Below, piece by piece: positions 18,701 to 26,051 of a stretch of 48,977 nucleotides of DNA. The notes under the pieces were generated by a model. The model did no database searches. It worked only from the letters and a program-made list of their open reading frames with translations, and was not told where the DNA came from. Positions within the stretch are counted from its first letter, which is position 1; each line of letters opens with the position of its first letter. The position numbers were made by a program, and so were the translations under genes. Source of the stretch: an uncultured Ignavibacteria bacterium (GTDB taxonomy: Bacteria; Bacteroidota; Ignavibacteria; Kapaibacteriales; Kapaibacteriaceae); assembly GCA_903939735.1 (NCBI GenBank), contig CAJAIA010000028.1, positions 1 through 48,977 on the forward strand, written 5' to 3'.

Positions 18701-19457
18701 GCATCATCGAAGAACCCAACGCACAGTTGAGTCCGATGGAGAGCACGTTTCGTGCATGCTCGACCGATGTCCAGAATGCCGAGGGTGTTTGCCCTGATAG
18801 TGTGCGACCAGACATATCGGTAATCGTTCCAGAGATCATCACCGGAACACTCAACCCCAGCTCGTCACACAACTCTGCGTATGCTTTTAGTCCAGCCTTG
18901 AGGTTCAACGTATCTGTGACCGTTTCGAACAGCAAGAGGTCGACACCACCTTCGGTAAGACCGAGAATTTGTTCACGAAACGCAAGACGCATTTCATCAA
19001 ACGTTACAGCGCGGAAGCCAGGATCATTGACATCGGGCGACATCGACAACATCTTGGTTGTTGGACCGATTGATCCAGCGACAAAGCGAGGCCGTGTCGG
19101 CGTGCGTTTTGTCACTTCGTCTGCTGCGCGTCGAGCGATGCGAGCCCCTTCACGACTCACCTCACGAGCAAATGCTCCAAGGCCATACTCGGCCTGACCA
19201 ATCGACGTCGACGAGAACGTATTCGTCTCGATGATATCGGCACCTGCCTCGAGATAGGCACGATGAATGGCGTGAATTGCGTCCGGTTGTGTGAGTGACA
19301 GGAGATCGTTATTCCCCTTCAGCGGTACATCGTGATCACGGAACCGTGAGCCACGATAGTCTTCCTCAGTTAGTCGGAGTCGCTGAATCATAGTGCCCAT
19401 GGCACCATCGAGCATCAAGATGCGACGCTCAAGTATTGTTCGAATGGAGTCGGTCAT
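15795..19457 (-). CDS. metH: Cobalamin-dependent methionine synthase
   Basis: MetH methylates homocysteine to methionine with methyltetrahydrofolate, using a methylcobalamin intermediate. The 1220-residue product is full length with all four modules. The homocysteine domain (~1-325) begins with [13 protein letters not shown] and contains the zinc-binding GGCCGT. The pterin-binding domain (~350-610) has [14 protein letters not shown]. The B12 cap and B12-binding domains (~645-880) contain the lower-ligand signature DVHDIGKN. The C-terminal activation domain binds S-adenosylmethionine ([15 protein letters not shown]). I chose the ATG at 19457; a TTG three codons upstream is possible. No Shine-Dalgarno is present, but TAGTTTTG sits six bases before the ATG, suggesting a leaderless transcript. 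No cobalamin riboswitch fits in the 18-base gap. Confidence 0.97.
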   Translation of the reverse strand: MTDSIRTILERRILMLDGAMGTMIQRLRLTEEDYRGSRFRDHDVPLKGNNDLLSLTQPDAIHAIHRAYLEAGADIIETNTFSSTSIGQAEYGLGAFAREVSREGARIARRAADEVTKRTPTRPRFVAGSIGPTTKMLSMSPDVNDPGFRAVTFDEMRLAFREQILGLTEGGVDLLLFETVTDTLNLKAGLKAYAELCDELGLSVPVMISGTITDMSGRTLSGQTPSAFWTSVEHARNVLSIGLNCALGSSMMRPFIEELSGVASSFVSLYPNAGLPNAMGGYDESPEYMAEQARDYANAGFLNILGGCCGTTPDHIRAMADAVAEIAPRVPSQRPRTMRLSGLEMIELRPETNFVNVGERTNVTGSRAFAKLILSSAYEQACDVARQQVDNGAQIIDVNMDEGLLDSEQAMQTFLNLIAAEPDIARVPVMVDSSKWSVIEAGLRCLQGKGIVNSISLKDGEDEFVRRAQLCRDYGAAVIVMAFDETGQADSYERRIEICERAYRILVDRVGFPAYDIIFDPNILTVATGIEEHNGYAVDFIRATAWIKQHLPHARVSGGVSNISFSFRGNEPVRRAMHTAFLYHAIVAGMDMGIVNAGQVDVYDQIPQDLLEHVEDVLLNRRSDATERMLTFAETVKATEQVAGQDEQWRSAPVADRLKHALVKGITEFIDADVDEARVTYPSPLSIIEGPLMDGMNHVGDLFGAGKMFLPQVVKSARVMKKAVAILTPYMEEEKRRTGAVHENAGTVLLATVKGDVHDIGKNIVGVVLGCNNFRVIDLGVMVPADKILDTALEVGADVIGLSGLITPSLDEMVHVVKEMERRHITTPLLIGGATTSKTHTAVKIAPNASFPVVHVLDASRAVPVVGTLLSEDQRDEFVATTRTEYDRVRSDYASRSDAKNYLTIDAARAKALRLDVAAVAPAPAHSGVISFDDVPLDELRAFIDWTPFFLSWELRGRYPAILTDPVVGVEATKLKHDADVLLDRIVAERLITARAVCGLFPAHRRGDDVVLDNGVVLNFLRQQSVKAPTLPQLSLADFIASREELPPGASDHIGAFVVNTGIGVDALCAEYEAMHDDYSSIMVKAIADRLAEACAEWLHKRVRTELWGYATNEQLTSDQLIEESYQGIRPAPGYPACPDHTEKEKLFALLDAENAVGVSLTESYAMSPASSVSGWYFAHPQATYFAVNKITSDQLDDYAKRKEWTRDVAERWLAPNLSM

Positions 19458-19463
19458 TGCGTG

Positions 19464-19471
19464 CAAAACTA
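19464..19471 (-). promoter_or_regulatory. TAnnTTTG-type -7 box directly before metH
   Basis: The minus strand reads TAGTTTTG, an exact match to the Bacteroidota -7 consensus TAnnTTTG, then six bases, then the metH ATG. Initiation about 6-7 bases downstream would fall at or next to the start codon. No good -33 TTG is seen at the expected distance, so the call rests on the box and its position. Confidence 0.4.
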
Positions 19472-19475
19472 GCGA

Positions 19476-20138
19476 CTAGGCAAGTATGGTTACTGTGGTA
19501 TCGTCAATCCGAAACCTGAAACGTTGATCACGCACAGCAAGTTCATAGAGGCCTTCGTCAATGCACTCGATGCGGCGATATGGATGAGGATGTGGATCCG
19601 CAGCAAGGACACGTTCGACATGTGCTCGCAAGTCGCTATCTCCACCATGAAGCGCGTCATTCTGCCATACAATCCTGTAGCTGGGAAGCGCTTCGACATC
19701 GTCGAGCCACGCCACCGTGCTCGTAGGGAAGGCATCAGCATAGGCGACGTACGGCTTGATGTCGAGCACCGGTGTACCATCGAGCAGGTCGGTCCCGCGG
19801 ACGTAAACACTCAGTCCCTCGACCCGCACAAGCTCAACACATGTAAGCCCCAGATTATTGGGGCGGTGCGGTGAACGCGTTGCGAACACACCACGCTTGG
19901 TACGTCCACGTGGGACAAGGACACGAGGTTTCCAGCCTTGCGCGCGGTGGAAGTAGGTGATCAACCAGATGCGCTCACATCCGTCAAGGTCGTCAAGCGC
20001 TTGTTCGAAGTTGCGATGAGGTGTCAGCGTAATGACAGCTTCATCTACCCGATCATCAACGCGGGGCTGTCGTGGAGCATCGTAGGGGGCGGTATAGGGC
20101 GTATTGATGATGCCGATAGGCTCGAGCGAAATCGTCAC
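19476..20138 (-). CDS. trmO: TrmO/TsaA-like tRNA (t6A37) N6-methyltransferase
   Basis: TrmO methylates N6-threonylcarbamoyladenosine at position 37 of certain tRNAs using S-adenosylmethionine. The 220-residue product starts with the TsaA-like beta-barrel (SLEPIGIINTPY) and holds the family signature around residues 85-105 (RGVFATRSPHRPNNLGL, where RPNPIGLS is usual). A C-terminal domain follows, as in full-length TrmO. No ATG fits: two adjacent GTG codons (20141 and 20138) follow GGGAG. I chose 20138, which overlaps the TGA of the upstream gene as GTGA and leaves a better ribosome spacing. The gene ends 18 bases before metH, which may have its own promoter box there. Both enzymes belong to methionine/S-adenosylmethionine metabolism, though a functional link is inference. 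Confidence 0.87.
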   Translation of the reverse strand: MTISLEPIGIINTPYTAPYDAPRQPRVDDRVDEAVITLTPHRNFEQALDDLDGCERIWLITYFHRAQGWKPRVLVPRGRTKRGVFATRSPHRPNNLGLTCVELVRVEGLSVYVRGTDLLDGTPVLDIKPYVAYADAFPTSTVAWLDDVEALPSYRIVWQNDALHGGDSDLRAHVERVLAADPHPHPYRRIECIDEGLYELAVRDQRFRFRIDDTTVTILA

Positions 20139-20866
20139 CACGCACTCCCAACCGACAGTGTGAGGAACAACGCGCCAAAGTTCGTGATGGGCAGTCCCGC
20201 CATACTCTCGAGTCCGGGCTCGCCATAGGGAATCGTGTAATAGCGAACGTTCACGCCGATAACACTCCCCTTGCCTGGTTGTCCGAACACCGAGCCAACT
20301 CCGATAACTCCACCCATGCGCATATGCCATGTCCCGTGACCGAAGGACTCGAAGAACTCGTAGTAGTAGCCATCCTTCAAGTACGGCGTTTGCAGAATTG
20401 GTGCAGCGGTAACTCCGACCGACACATACGGACGGAATGTCTCCTGCAGGACATCTGCAAAAAGCCGGTATTGAAGTCCTGCCGAAACAGGAAACATGAA
20501 GAGTCGGTTAATCTTATTCGCAACAATTGGGATAAACCCCTGATACCAGACGTTCTCCACTTCGTCTGAATTACGACGCGGCGTGATCACCAGGTTTGCA
20601 AATCCGGTAAGATTCTCGGCCACGGCACGTGTGTAGAAGAATCCCGCTCCCCAACCGCTTCCTGAAAAGAGCAAATCGAATCCTGCGGACTGCGTTGCAA
20701 CGGCATTCGACGCGATCTCCTCCATCAATGGACGAACCGGAGTGAAGATGATCGATGTATCGGTGGGAAGGGGCTCTTCGCCAGCGATTTGACCCTTAAC
20801 TGGCGCAATACAAACCCCAATGGCCAGTAGGAGTGAAAGAAAACCGTAGTGTCGAATGATGGTCAT
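20135..20866 (-). CDS. Putative outer-membrane protein, family not recognised
   Basis: I cannot name the family of this 243-residue protein. It has a signal peptide (MTIIRHYGFLSLLLAIG, cleavage near VKGQ). The remainder alternates hydrophobic and polar residues with many Gly, Tyr and Phe (GFFYTRAVAENLTGFANLV, YRLFADVLQETFRPYVSVGV, VIGVNVRYYTIPYG), as expected for an outer-membrane beta-barrel of 8-10 strands. It ends LFLTLSVGSAW with a terminal aromatic residue, also typical. The ATG at 20866 is preferred over one ten codons upstream because it gives a cleaner signal peptide. The stop overlaps the GTG start of the TrmO-like gene (GTGA), so translation is coupled. It diverges from the Nif3-like gene. 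Confidence 0.65.
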   Translation of the reverse strand: MTIIRHYGFLSLLLAIGVCIAPVKGQIAGEEPLPTDTSIIFTPVRPLMEEIASNAVATQSAGFDLLFSGSGWGAGFFYTRAVAENLTGFANLVITPRRNSDEVENVWYQGFIPIVANKINRLFMFPVSAGLQYRLFADVLQETFRPYVSVGVTAAPILQTPYLKDGYYYEFFESFGHGTWHMRMGGVIGVGSVFGQPGKGSVIGVNVRYYTIPYGEPGLESMAGLPITNFGALFLTLSVGSAW

Positions 20867-20925
20867 AACGCCGTGAAGATTCCGAAGAAGCAACAAAGTT
20901 ACTTACGAAGTCGGTGTGGATAACA

Positions 20926-20955
20926 TTGCTAATCCGTTCAGGTTGCGTAGTTTAG
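20926..20955 (+). promoter_or_regulatory. Bacteroidota-type promoter of the Nif3-like gene
   Basis: A TTG at 20926-20928 is followed by a 19-base spacer and TAGTTTAG at 20948-20955, one mismatch from TAnnTTTG. The ATG of the Nif3-like gene begins exactly six bases later, as at metH and hisC. The same intergenic region (20867-20961) must serve the divergent putative outer-membrane protein gene. Confidence 0.45.
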
Positions 20956-20961
20956 CCCTCT

Positions 20962-21774
20962 ATGCTCGTTCGTGAGTTCACACGCAGGCTGCAGGAGGTC
21001 CTTCCTCCTGAGACCGCCATGAGTGGAGATGCCATTGGTCTCCAGGTGGCACCGAAGCGCCCCGACATTGGTCGGGTGAGCGTATGCCTCGAGATCACGG
21101 ACCAGGTTGTGGATGAAGCACGTTCCGCCGGACATGATGCAATCGTGACGTTCCACCCTCTGATTTATTCCCCGCTCCGCAGCATCGATCGCTCCGATCG
21201 CGTTGGACGTATTGTGGCTGATTGCATAGCCGCGGACATCGCGGTGTATAGCGTACATACGGCGTTCGATGCGTACCAGCATGGCACGAATCTCTTGTTG
21301 TGCGCAGCTCTGGGGTGCAACCCAGTCGGACCTCTTGTGCCGAATGGTGATGGACAGTCAGGTATGGGGCTAATCGCCAGCTGCGATGTGTCATACGAGA
21401 CGTTCGTCCAAACGGTCGCCGATGTTTGCGGCGGTCCGGTACGACACTCTGCTCCACCTCGCACAAACGTGTCACGTATCGCTATTGTCGCTGGCAGCGG
21501 CATGTCGTTTTACAACGATGCCCTTGTGGCAGGCGTTGATGTCTTTGTCACTGCAGATGTGAAGTATCATGCATTTCACGCTGCTGCAGGACACATAGGC
21601 CTGGTCGACCCTGGTCATTTCGAAATGGAACAGTTTGTCCCTGCAGGACTTACCGAGCTTCTCCGACAACAGATTCCCTCCGTGGATTTCACTGTGTCGA
21701 ATGTTCGGACAATGCCCGCAGCGTACGCTCTTCCCTCCTCATTCCGATCACAAACATTTTCAATTCAATCGTAG
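20962..21774 (+). CDS. Nif3-like dinuclear metal-centre protein
   Basis: This 270-residue protein belongs to the widespread Nif3/YbgI family, hexameric proteins with two metal ions per subunit and no agreed function; databases often call it GTP cyclohydrolase 1 type 2 homologue. The start fits the family (LVREFTRRLQEVLPPE). Metal-ligand regions visible are TFHPLIY (His65), VHTAFDA (His99, Asp103) and the C-terminal VDPGHFEMEQF (His and Glu). Position 64, often the first His of an HHP motif, is Phe here; non-His residues also occur there in other members (for example the SYHP-type motif). It lacks the extra PII-like insertion of longer relatives. The next gene, a zinc-ribbon coiled-coil protein, starts 8 bases after the stop, a frequent pairing in bacteria. 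Confidence 0.92.
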   Translation: MLVREFTRRLQEVLPPETAMSGDAIGLQVAPKRPDIGRVSVCLEITDQVVDEARSAGHDAIVTFHPLIYSPLRSIDRSDRVGRIVADCIAADIAVYSVHTAFDAYQHGTNLLLCAALGCNPVGPLVPNGDGQSGMGLIASCDVSYETFVQTVADVCGGPVRHSAPPRTNVSRIAIVAGSGMSFYNDALVAGVDVFVTADVKYHAFHAAAGHIGLVDPGHFEMEQFVPAGLTELLRQQIPSVDFTVSNVRTMPAAYALPSSFRSQTFSIQS

Positions 21775-21781
21775 GATCTCC

Positions 21782-22522
21782 ATGGAACAGCAGATCAACC
21801 TCTTGGCACAACTCGCAGCTGTTGACGCACAACTTGATGAGCTACACGACGAGCTCGGTGATCTTCCGCAGGATGTGAAGAAGCTTGAAGTGGCACTTCG
21901 CGAGAAGGTCACAGCACTCGAGGTAACTCAGAAGTCGATCGAGGAACTCAACCATCTTCGCGGCACAGCTCACGTGACGATCCAAGAGAGTCTTGACAAA
22001 GAGCAACGTCTTGCTCAGCAGCAATTCCAGGTAAAGAACAATCGCGAGTTCGATGCGATCACGCGTGAGATCGAACACCTCAAGACACAGCGTACAGAGA
22101 TCGAAGAGCGTCTTCGCACATCAGGCGTTCGCGAAGAGAACCTCAAGACGACGCTTGCACAGCAAGAGCAGGAAGTCGCGACTGTTCGTGAGAAGCTCAC
22201 GGAAAAAGCATCTGAACTTGAAGAGCGGTCAGGTGGCCAGAACGATGAACTCAAGAAGTATATCGATGTTCGCCTTCGCTTGAGTGGACAGATCGACGAT
22301 GCACTCGAAGCCGAGTATGAGCGCATCCGTACGTTCCACAATAACGCCGCCGTGGCAATCAAGCGGAACTCGTGCAGTGGATGCTACTCTGCTATCCCTT
22401 CACAGCGCATCATGGAAATGAAGTATCAGCGGGACAAGGTCTACACATGTGAAGGTTGCGGACGTATCCTCTTCACTGAGGATGTGGAAGCAGACATCGA
22501 CACGTTGATGGCCGGAGCGTAA
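21782..22522 (+). CDS. C4-type zinc-ribbon coiled-coil protein
   Basis: This 246-residue protein has a long coiled coil (roughly 5-190, rich in Glu, Lys, Leu and Gln heptads) ending in a C4 zinc ribbon (CSGC near 202-205 and CEGC near 226-229). This is the architecture of the zf-RING_7 family, related to CT398 of Chlamydia and HP0958 of Helicobacter. Those relatives are proposed to bind RNA or sigma/flagellar factors, but no general role is established. AGGA eight bases before the ATG supports the start at 21782; the frame is open 49 codons upstream inside the Nif3-like gene, but that part does not look like the family. Ten bases after its stop the RNase P RNA gene begins, on the same strand. 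Confidence 0.88.
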   Translation: MEQQINLLAQLAAVDAQLDELHDELGDLPQDVKKLEVALREKVTALEVTQKSIEELNHLRGTAHVTIQESLDKEQRLAQQQFQVKNNREFDAITREIEHLKTQRTEIEERLRTSGVREENLKTTLAQQEQEVATVREKLTEKASELEERSGGQNDELKKYIDVRLRLSGQIDDALEAEYERIRTFHNNAAVAIKRNSCSGCYSAIPSQRIMEMKYQRDKVYTCEGCGRILFTEDVEADIDTLMAGA

Positions 22523-22532
22523 CGCAATCGGC

Positions 22533-22935
22533 CACTTGGGGACTCCGGGTGATCGCCGCGTCGCTTGCGACGGGGAGGAAAGTCCGAACTCCATAGAACA
22601 GCACGCTTCTTAACGAGAAGGTGTCGCAAGGCAACGGAAAGTGCAACAGAAAGATACCGCCGATGGCCTCGCAAGAGGATCAGGTAAGGGTGAAATGGTG
22701 GGGTAAGAGCCTACCAGCAGCCGGGCGACCGGCTGGCTCGGCAAACCCCGTGCGGAGCAAGATCAAGCAGATGCAGGGACACTTCGGTGTTCAGAGGTTG
22801 TTCGCCTTGTCTACGTTGTAGACTGCATCGGGTAGATCGCTGGAGGTTAGTGGCAACGCTAATCCTAGAGAAATGATCACCTCCTTCAGCTTCGGCTGGA
22901 GAAGACAGAATTCGGCTTACAGGAGTCTCCTAGTG
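22533..22935 (+). ncRNA. rnpB: RNase P RNA, bacterial type A
   Basis: This is the catalytic RNA that trims the 5' ends of tRNA precursors. The conserved core is visible: GAGGAAAGTCCGAACTCC (about 22574-22591) forms one side of P4 and its neighbourhood. It is followed by ACAGAAAGATACCGCC, a GGTAAGGGTGAAA segment, GTAAGAGCCTACCAGC, AACCCC, AGATCGCTGGAGG and the 3' ACAGAATTCGGCTTAC that completes P4. The ends were set by the P1 helix: CACTTGGGGACTCC at 22533-22546 pairs with GGAGTCTCCTAGTG at 22922-22935, with one G-U pair and one mismatch. Length of about 403 nt is normal. The 3' end adjoins, and may overlap, the HPt gene region. No clear intrinsic terminator follows. Confidence 0.96.
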
Positions 22936-22965
22936 ACTGATTGCTCACCACACAGTCCGTCCAAC

Positions 22966-23256
22966 ATGGGTCCAGCAGATAGTGTCCTCCGCGAGTTACT
23001 TCCGGAGTTTTTTACCATCTGGGATCGCGATCTTTGCAACGCAACGTCCGAGATTCTTGACCGCAACGATAGCGACGCGTTGTATCGTTTCGGTCATACG
23101 ATCAAGGGCTCTATGATGCAGTTCGGTTTTCGAGATCTCGCCCTCTTCGGAATTGAGATCATGCGCGACGCCGAACGGGCTGATTTCCCTGCTGCCGCTG
23201 AACGCATTGCGATGCTTCAACAGCAGCTTCATGTGATTCGACGTCAGTTTGTCTAA
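22966..23256 (+). CDS. HPt (histidine phosphotransfer) domain protein
   Basis: This small protein of 96 residues is a single four-helix HPt domain, a phosphorelay shuttle between response-regulator receivers. His44 lies in the signature FGHTIKGSMMQFGF. Helices before and after are evident (LRELLPEFFTIWDRDL; AAERIAMLQQQLHVIRRQFV). No histidine kinase or response regulator is in the window, so it is an orphan. I chose the ATG at 22966. Alternatives are a GTG at 22933, which follows AGGAG but overlaps the 3' strand of the RNase P RNA P1 helix, or an ATG at 22873 inside that RNA. The secreted-protein gene starts 31 bases after its stop. Confidence 0.82.
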   Translation: MGPADSVLRELLPEFFTIWDRDLCNATSEILDRNDSDALYRFGHTIKGSMMQFGFRDLALFGIEIMRDAERADFPAAAERIAMLQQQLHVIRRQFV

Positions 23257-23287
23257 CGATTCCGCACGTACAGCGGTAGGTACTACG

Positions 23288-23782
23288 ATGACAATTCGAT
23301 CGCTCCTTCTTGTTAGCGCAACAATGCTGCTTATGGCAGGCGCTAATGTCTACGCACAACAACGCGTTGCGGTGCTCCCGTTTCGCAACATGGATCGTGA
23401 CATTCAATACAACGCCTGGAGTGTCCAACTGGCTGACTCAGTGTATAAGGCGTTGCGCCAACACGAGAACTTCGGCAAAGACTTCATTCTCATCGAGCCT
23501 GACTCAATCGAGATGTCAATCGCAGCGCTGAATCTGGATCCGACGAATCCGCAGTATGAGTCTGACATGTGGAAGGCCGTCCGGACCCTCGGCGCAACGA
23601 AGGCCGTACAGGGCAATTTCCAGCTTCGTGGTGATCGCGTTCTGATCAACTGCTACGTGTATGATATGTCGTCGATGCTGCCGGATGCAACGAACCAGGC
23701 AAAGGATTTGTACAAGTCCACAACAACGTTTCTTGAAACAGTTCGTCCCATCGTCAAGCGCATCGTCGCTGGTCTGAAGTAA
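23288..23782 (+). CDS. Small exported protein with a TolB/CsgG-like N-terminal fold
   Basis: This 164-residue protein has a signal peptide (MTIRSLLLVSATMLLMAGANVYA, cleavage before QQ). The mature start RVAVLPFRNMD, followed by a helix ending SVYKALRQ and then FILIEPDSIE, matches the first half of the fold shared by the TolB N-terminal domain, CsgG and FlgO-type proteins. A second half with TLGATKAVQGNFQLRGDRVLINCYVYD continues the pattern (GA..VQG.F...GD.V.I). The molecular role is unknown; such proteins act in the envelope. GTAGG upstream supports the ATG at 23288. It sits between the HPt gene and lipA on the same strand with 31-base gaps each side. Confidence 0.7.
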   Translation: MTIRSLLLVSATMLLMAGANVYAQQRVAVLPFRNMDRDIQYNAWSVQLADSVYKALRQHENFGKDFILIEPDSIEMSIAALNLDPTNPQYESDMWKAVRTLGATKAVQGNFQLRGDRVLINCYVYDMSSMLPDATNQAKDLYKSTTTFLETVRPIVKRIVAGLK

Positions 23783-23813
23783 TTACGCACCAACCGTCTG
23801 ACCGTATCCAACC

Positions 23814-24698
23814 ATGGAACCAACGTTCGAACTTCCCGTCCTTCCCCCACCGGAACAATTGCAGGGTCGTCGCCCAGAGTGGCTTAAAGTACGCGCACCT
23901 GGTGGTGAGGATTATGCTCGCGTCAAATCAATGATGCGGTCAAAGGCGCTGCACACCGTGTGTGAAGAAGCCCGTTGTCCAAACATCACGGAGTGCTGGA
24001 ATGCCGGCACTGCGACGTTTATGATTCATGGTGATACGTGCACACGCTCGTGCGGCTTCTGCGCTGTGAAAACCGGACGCCCCCTTGCCGTTGACACCGA
24101 TGAACCACGCCGAGTTGCCGAGGCCGTAGCTTCCATGAGTTTGAAGCACTGCGTCATCACGTCAGTCAACCGTGACGAGATGAAGGACGGTGGATCAACA
24201 ATCTGGGCCGAGACGATTCAGCGCACGCGCGAACTCTCGCCGTCGACGACGATCGAGGTATTGATTCCCGACTTCAAGGGGAACATGGAGAATCTTCAAC
24301 GGATTATCGATGCTCGCCCTGACATTCTCAACCACAACACAGAAACCGTCCCGCGACTCTACCGTCCAGTTCGTCCGCAAGGAAAGTTCCATTGGACACT
24401 AGACGTACTGCGCGAATCGAAGCGTCAAGGTATGCGCACGAAGACAGGCGTCATGTTGGGCTTGGGAGAAACACCTGCCGAAGTAATCGATGTGATGAAG
24501 GAACTTCGAGCTGTCAATGTCGATATCCTCACGTTAGGACAGTACCTGCAGCCAACGAAGAATCACCTTCCGGTCGATCGGTTTGTCCATCCTGATGAGT
24601 TTGCACACTACCGCACTGTCGGACTTGACATGGGCTTTGCTATCGTAGAATCTGGGCCGCTCGTGCGCAGTTCCTACCATGCAGAACGCCACGTGTGA
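23814..24698 (+). CDS. lipA: Lipoyl synthase
   Basis: LipA inserts two sulfur atoms into octanoyl groups on lipoyl domains, using radical S-adenosylmethionine chemistry; a likely target here is the two-lipoyl-domain E2 subunit at 47-48.7 kb. The 294-residue product has the auxiliary-cluster cysteines 50, 55 and 61 (CEEARCPNITEC), the radical-SAM cysteines 76, 80 and 83 (CTRSCGFC) and the C-terminal RSSYHA at 285-290 whose serine ligates the auxiliary cluster. The ATG at 23814 is the first in frame and gives the family's usual N-terminal extension. Its TGA overlaps the ATG of the next gene, so the pair is translationally coupled. No lipB or lplA is in the window. Confidence 0.97.
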   Translation: MEPTFELPVLPPPEQLQGRRPEWLKVRAPGGEDYARVKSMMRSKALHTVCEEARCPNITECWNAGTATFMIHGDTCTRSCGFCAVKTGRPLAVDTDEPRRVAEAVASMSLKHCVITSVNRDEMKDGGSTIWAETIQRTRELSPSTTIEVLIPDFKGNMENLQRIIDARPDILNHNTETVPRLYRPVRPQGKFHWTLDVLRESKRQGMRTKTGVMLGLGETPAEVIDVMKELRAVNVDILTLGQYLQPTKNHLPVDRFVHPDEFAHYRTVGLDMGFAIVESGPLVRSSYHAERHV

Positions 24699-25465
24699 TG
24701 CGCTGTACAATTCTTGGCAGCGGCACGTCTACGGGCGTGCCTTCCCTGGCATGTGAATGTCCGACCTGCACCAGTGACGACCCTCGTGATCGTCGCTTAC
24801 GGACGTCGCTGTTGGTACAGGACGGCACAACAACGTTTGTCGTCGACACGTCATCTGATTTTCGCCAGCAGATGCTTCAGCACAATGTGCTCGATCTCGA
24901 TGCCGTATTGTTTACGCATCATCACTTCGATCACATCGGCGGGTTCGATGATATCCGCCCGTATAACTTCCGCAGTGGTCGCCCCATGCCGATTTACGGT
25001 CTTGAGGAGACACTTACAGTTCTGCGAGCAACCTTCCCCTACGCATTCGGCGATGTCGTTTCTACGGGAGCGTCCGTTCCATCGATCACACCGTGCGCGA
25101 TTGACGATGCGCCATTTTCGATCGGCACGATTCCCGTGCTCCCCATACCGATGCGCCACGGCGCGTCGATGCGCGTCAATGGATATCGATTCGGCGACAT
25201 CGCCTACTGCACCGACACAAATCACATTCCGCCGGATGCGATGGAGCGCTTGCACGGACTCGATACGCTGATTCTTGACGGACTCCGGTGGGAACTACAT
25301 CCTACACACTACACGATTGAGCAAGCGCTTGAGGTTATCACAGAACTTGCACCTCGACGCGCAATCCTCACACACATAGCACATCAGGTGCTTCATGCAC
25401 GCGACATGCTCCGTCTTCCCGATGGCGTCGAGTTTGCCGTCGACGGACTGACGATCGAGTCGTAA
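24698..25465 (+). CDS. PhnP-like metallo-beta-lactamase-fold hydrolase
   Basis: This 255-residue hydrolase has the metallo-beta-lactamase fold and belongs to the PhnP/lipoate-associated phosphodiesterase group. The N-terminus ILGSGTSTGVPSLACECPTC carries the CxCxxC (Cys19, 21, 24) of PhnP, which holds a structural zinc there. The catalytic metal motif is HHHFDH at 74-79. Further ligands are probably the His in PMRHGASM, the Asp in YCTDTNH and the His in ILTHIAHQV. E. coli PhnP cleaves cyclic ribose phosphates in phosphonate breakdown, but no phosphonate genes are present; coupling to lipA suggests some other small phosphodiester or thioester substrate (inference). The ATG shares its A with the lipA TGA. 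Its TAA abuts the stop of convergent alkB with no base between. Confidence 0.88.
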   Translation: MRCTILGSGTSTGVPSLACECPTCTSDDPRDRRLRTSLLVQDGTTTFVVDTSSDFRQQMLQHNVLDLDAVLFTHHHFDHIGGFDDIRPYNFRSGRPMPIYGLEETLTVLRATFPYAFGDVVSTGASVPSITPCAIDDAPFSIGTIPVLPIPMRHGASMRVNGYRFGDIAYCTDTNHIPPDAMERLHGLDTLILDGLRWELHPTHYTIEQALEVITELAPRRAILTHIAHQVLHARDMLRLPDGVEFAVDGLTIES

Positions 25466-26041
25466 TCATCGCGATGTCACTGCGCGGAACGTAAGGTTGA
25501 TACGAGGCGATTTGCAGCGTGCAGTCTTTGGCAGCGCATGCTTCCATAGTTGTTGCGTCGTGCCACGCATGATCAAGAGACTCATCGATGGAAGCACAAT
25601 CTTTACCGTCGGAATATCAGGATCTACTCGCGAACGAAAGTGCAACGCTCGTTCGGCACCAATGCTCAAGGATGCAATCACCGGATCGCGACCAAGTTCT
25701 GGCTCGTCATCACTGTGGTACCCCATTGAGTCACGACCATCACGATACAGGTTGCAGAGTACGCTGTTAAACACAGCTCCTGCTCGATCCTCAACGACGT
25801 GCCGTAGATACTGTAATGTTGGTGTCCACGGTAGCGGACGGTGCTCGATGCCAGAGTAGGTATAGCACGCGTCTTCATCTCCATACCATGCAACGCGGCG
25901 AGGCTGGAGCATGGTCTTCCCAAACATCGTAATTGGCTCGTCTCGCCAGACAAGACCTTCAAAGAGTGTTACAAACAACGATGACTCGTCGATGTCCAGC
26001 TCCAGTCGATCAATGAGTTCAATGTTGGGGTAGTTGCTCAT
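25466..26041 (-). CDS. alkB: AlkB-like 2-oxoglutarate/Fe(II) dioxygenase (alkylated-base repair)
   Basis: AlkB enzymes oxidatively remove methyl groups from 1-methyladenine and 3-methylcytosine in nucleic acid. The 191-residue product has the complete iron site: His109 and Asp111 in MGYHSDDEPE and His168 in QLWKHALPK. The 2-oxoglutarate-binding RINLTFR lies at 180-186. Overall it resembles the shorter ALKBH2/3-like bacterial group (RRVAWYGD, LPWTP, NLYRDGRDSMGYHSD). The ATG at 26041 gives the best N-terminus. Codons further upstream run into the U-tract of the minus-strand terminator 12 bases away, so the gene's own promoter is unclear. No ada or other repair gene adjoins. Confidence 0.93.
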   Translation of the reverse strand: MSNYPNIELIDRLELDIDESSLFVTLFEGLVWRDEPITMFGKTMLQPRRVAWYGDEDACYTYSGIEHRPLPWTPTLQYLRHVVEDRAGAVFNSVLCNLYRDGRDSMGYHSDDEPELGRDPVIASLSIGAERALHFRSRVDPDIPTVKIVLPSMSLLIMRGTTQQLWKHALPKTARCKSPRINLTFRAVTSR

Positions 26042-26051
26042 GATGCAAGAA

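Noticed and set aside
15779-19475. A cobalamin transport link between the TonB-dependent receptor and convergent metH
   Set aside because: They are convergent rather than co-transcribed, no cobalamin riboswitch is seen before either gene, and the receptor has the generic Bacteroidota layout.
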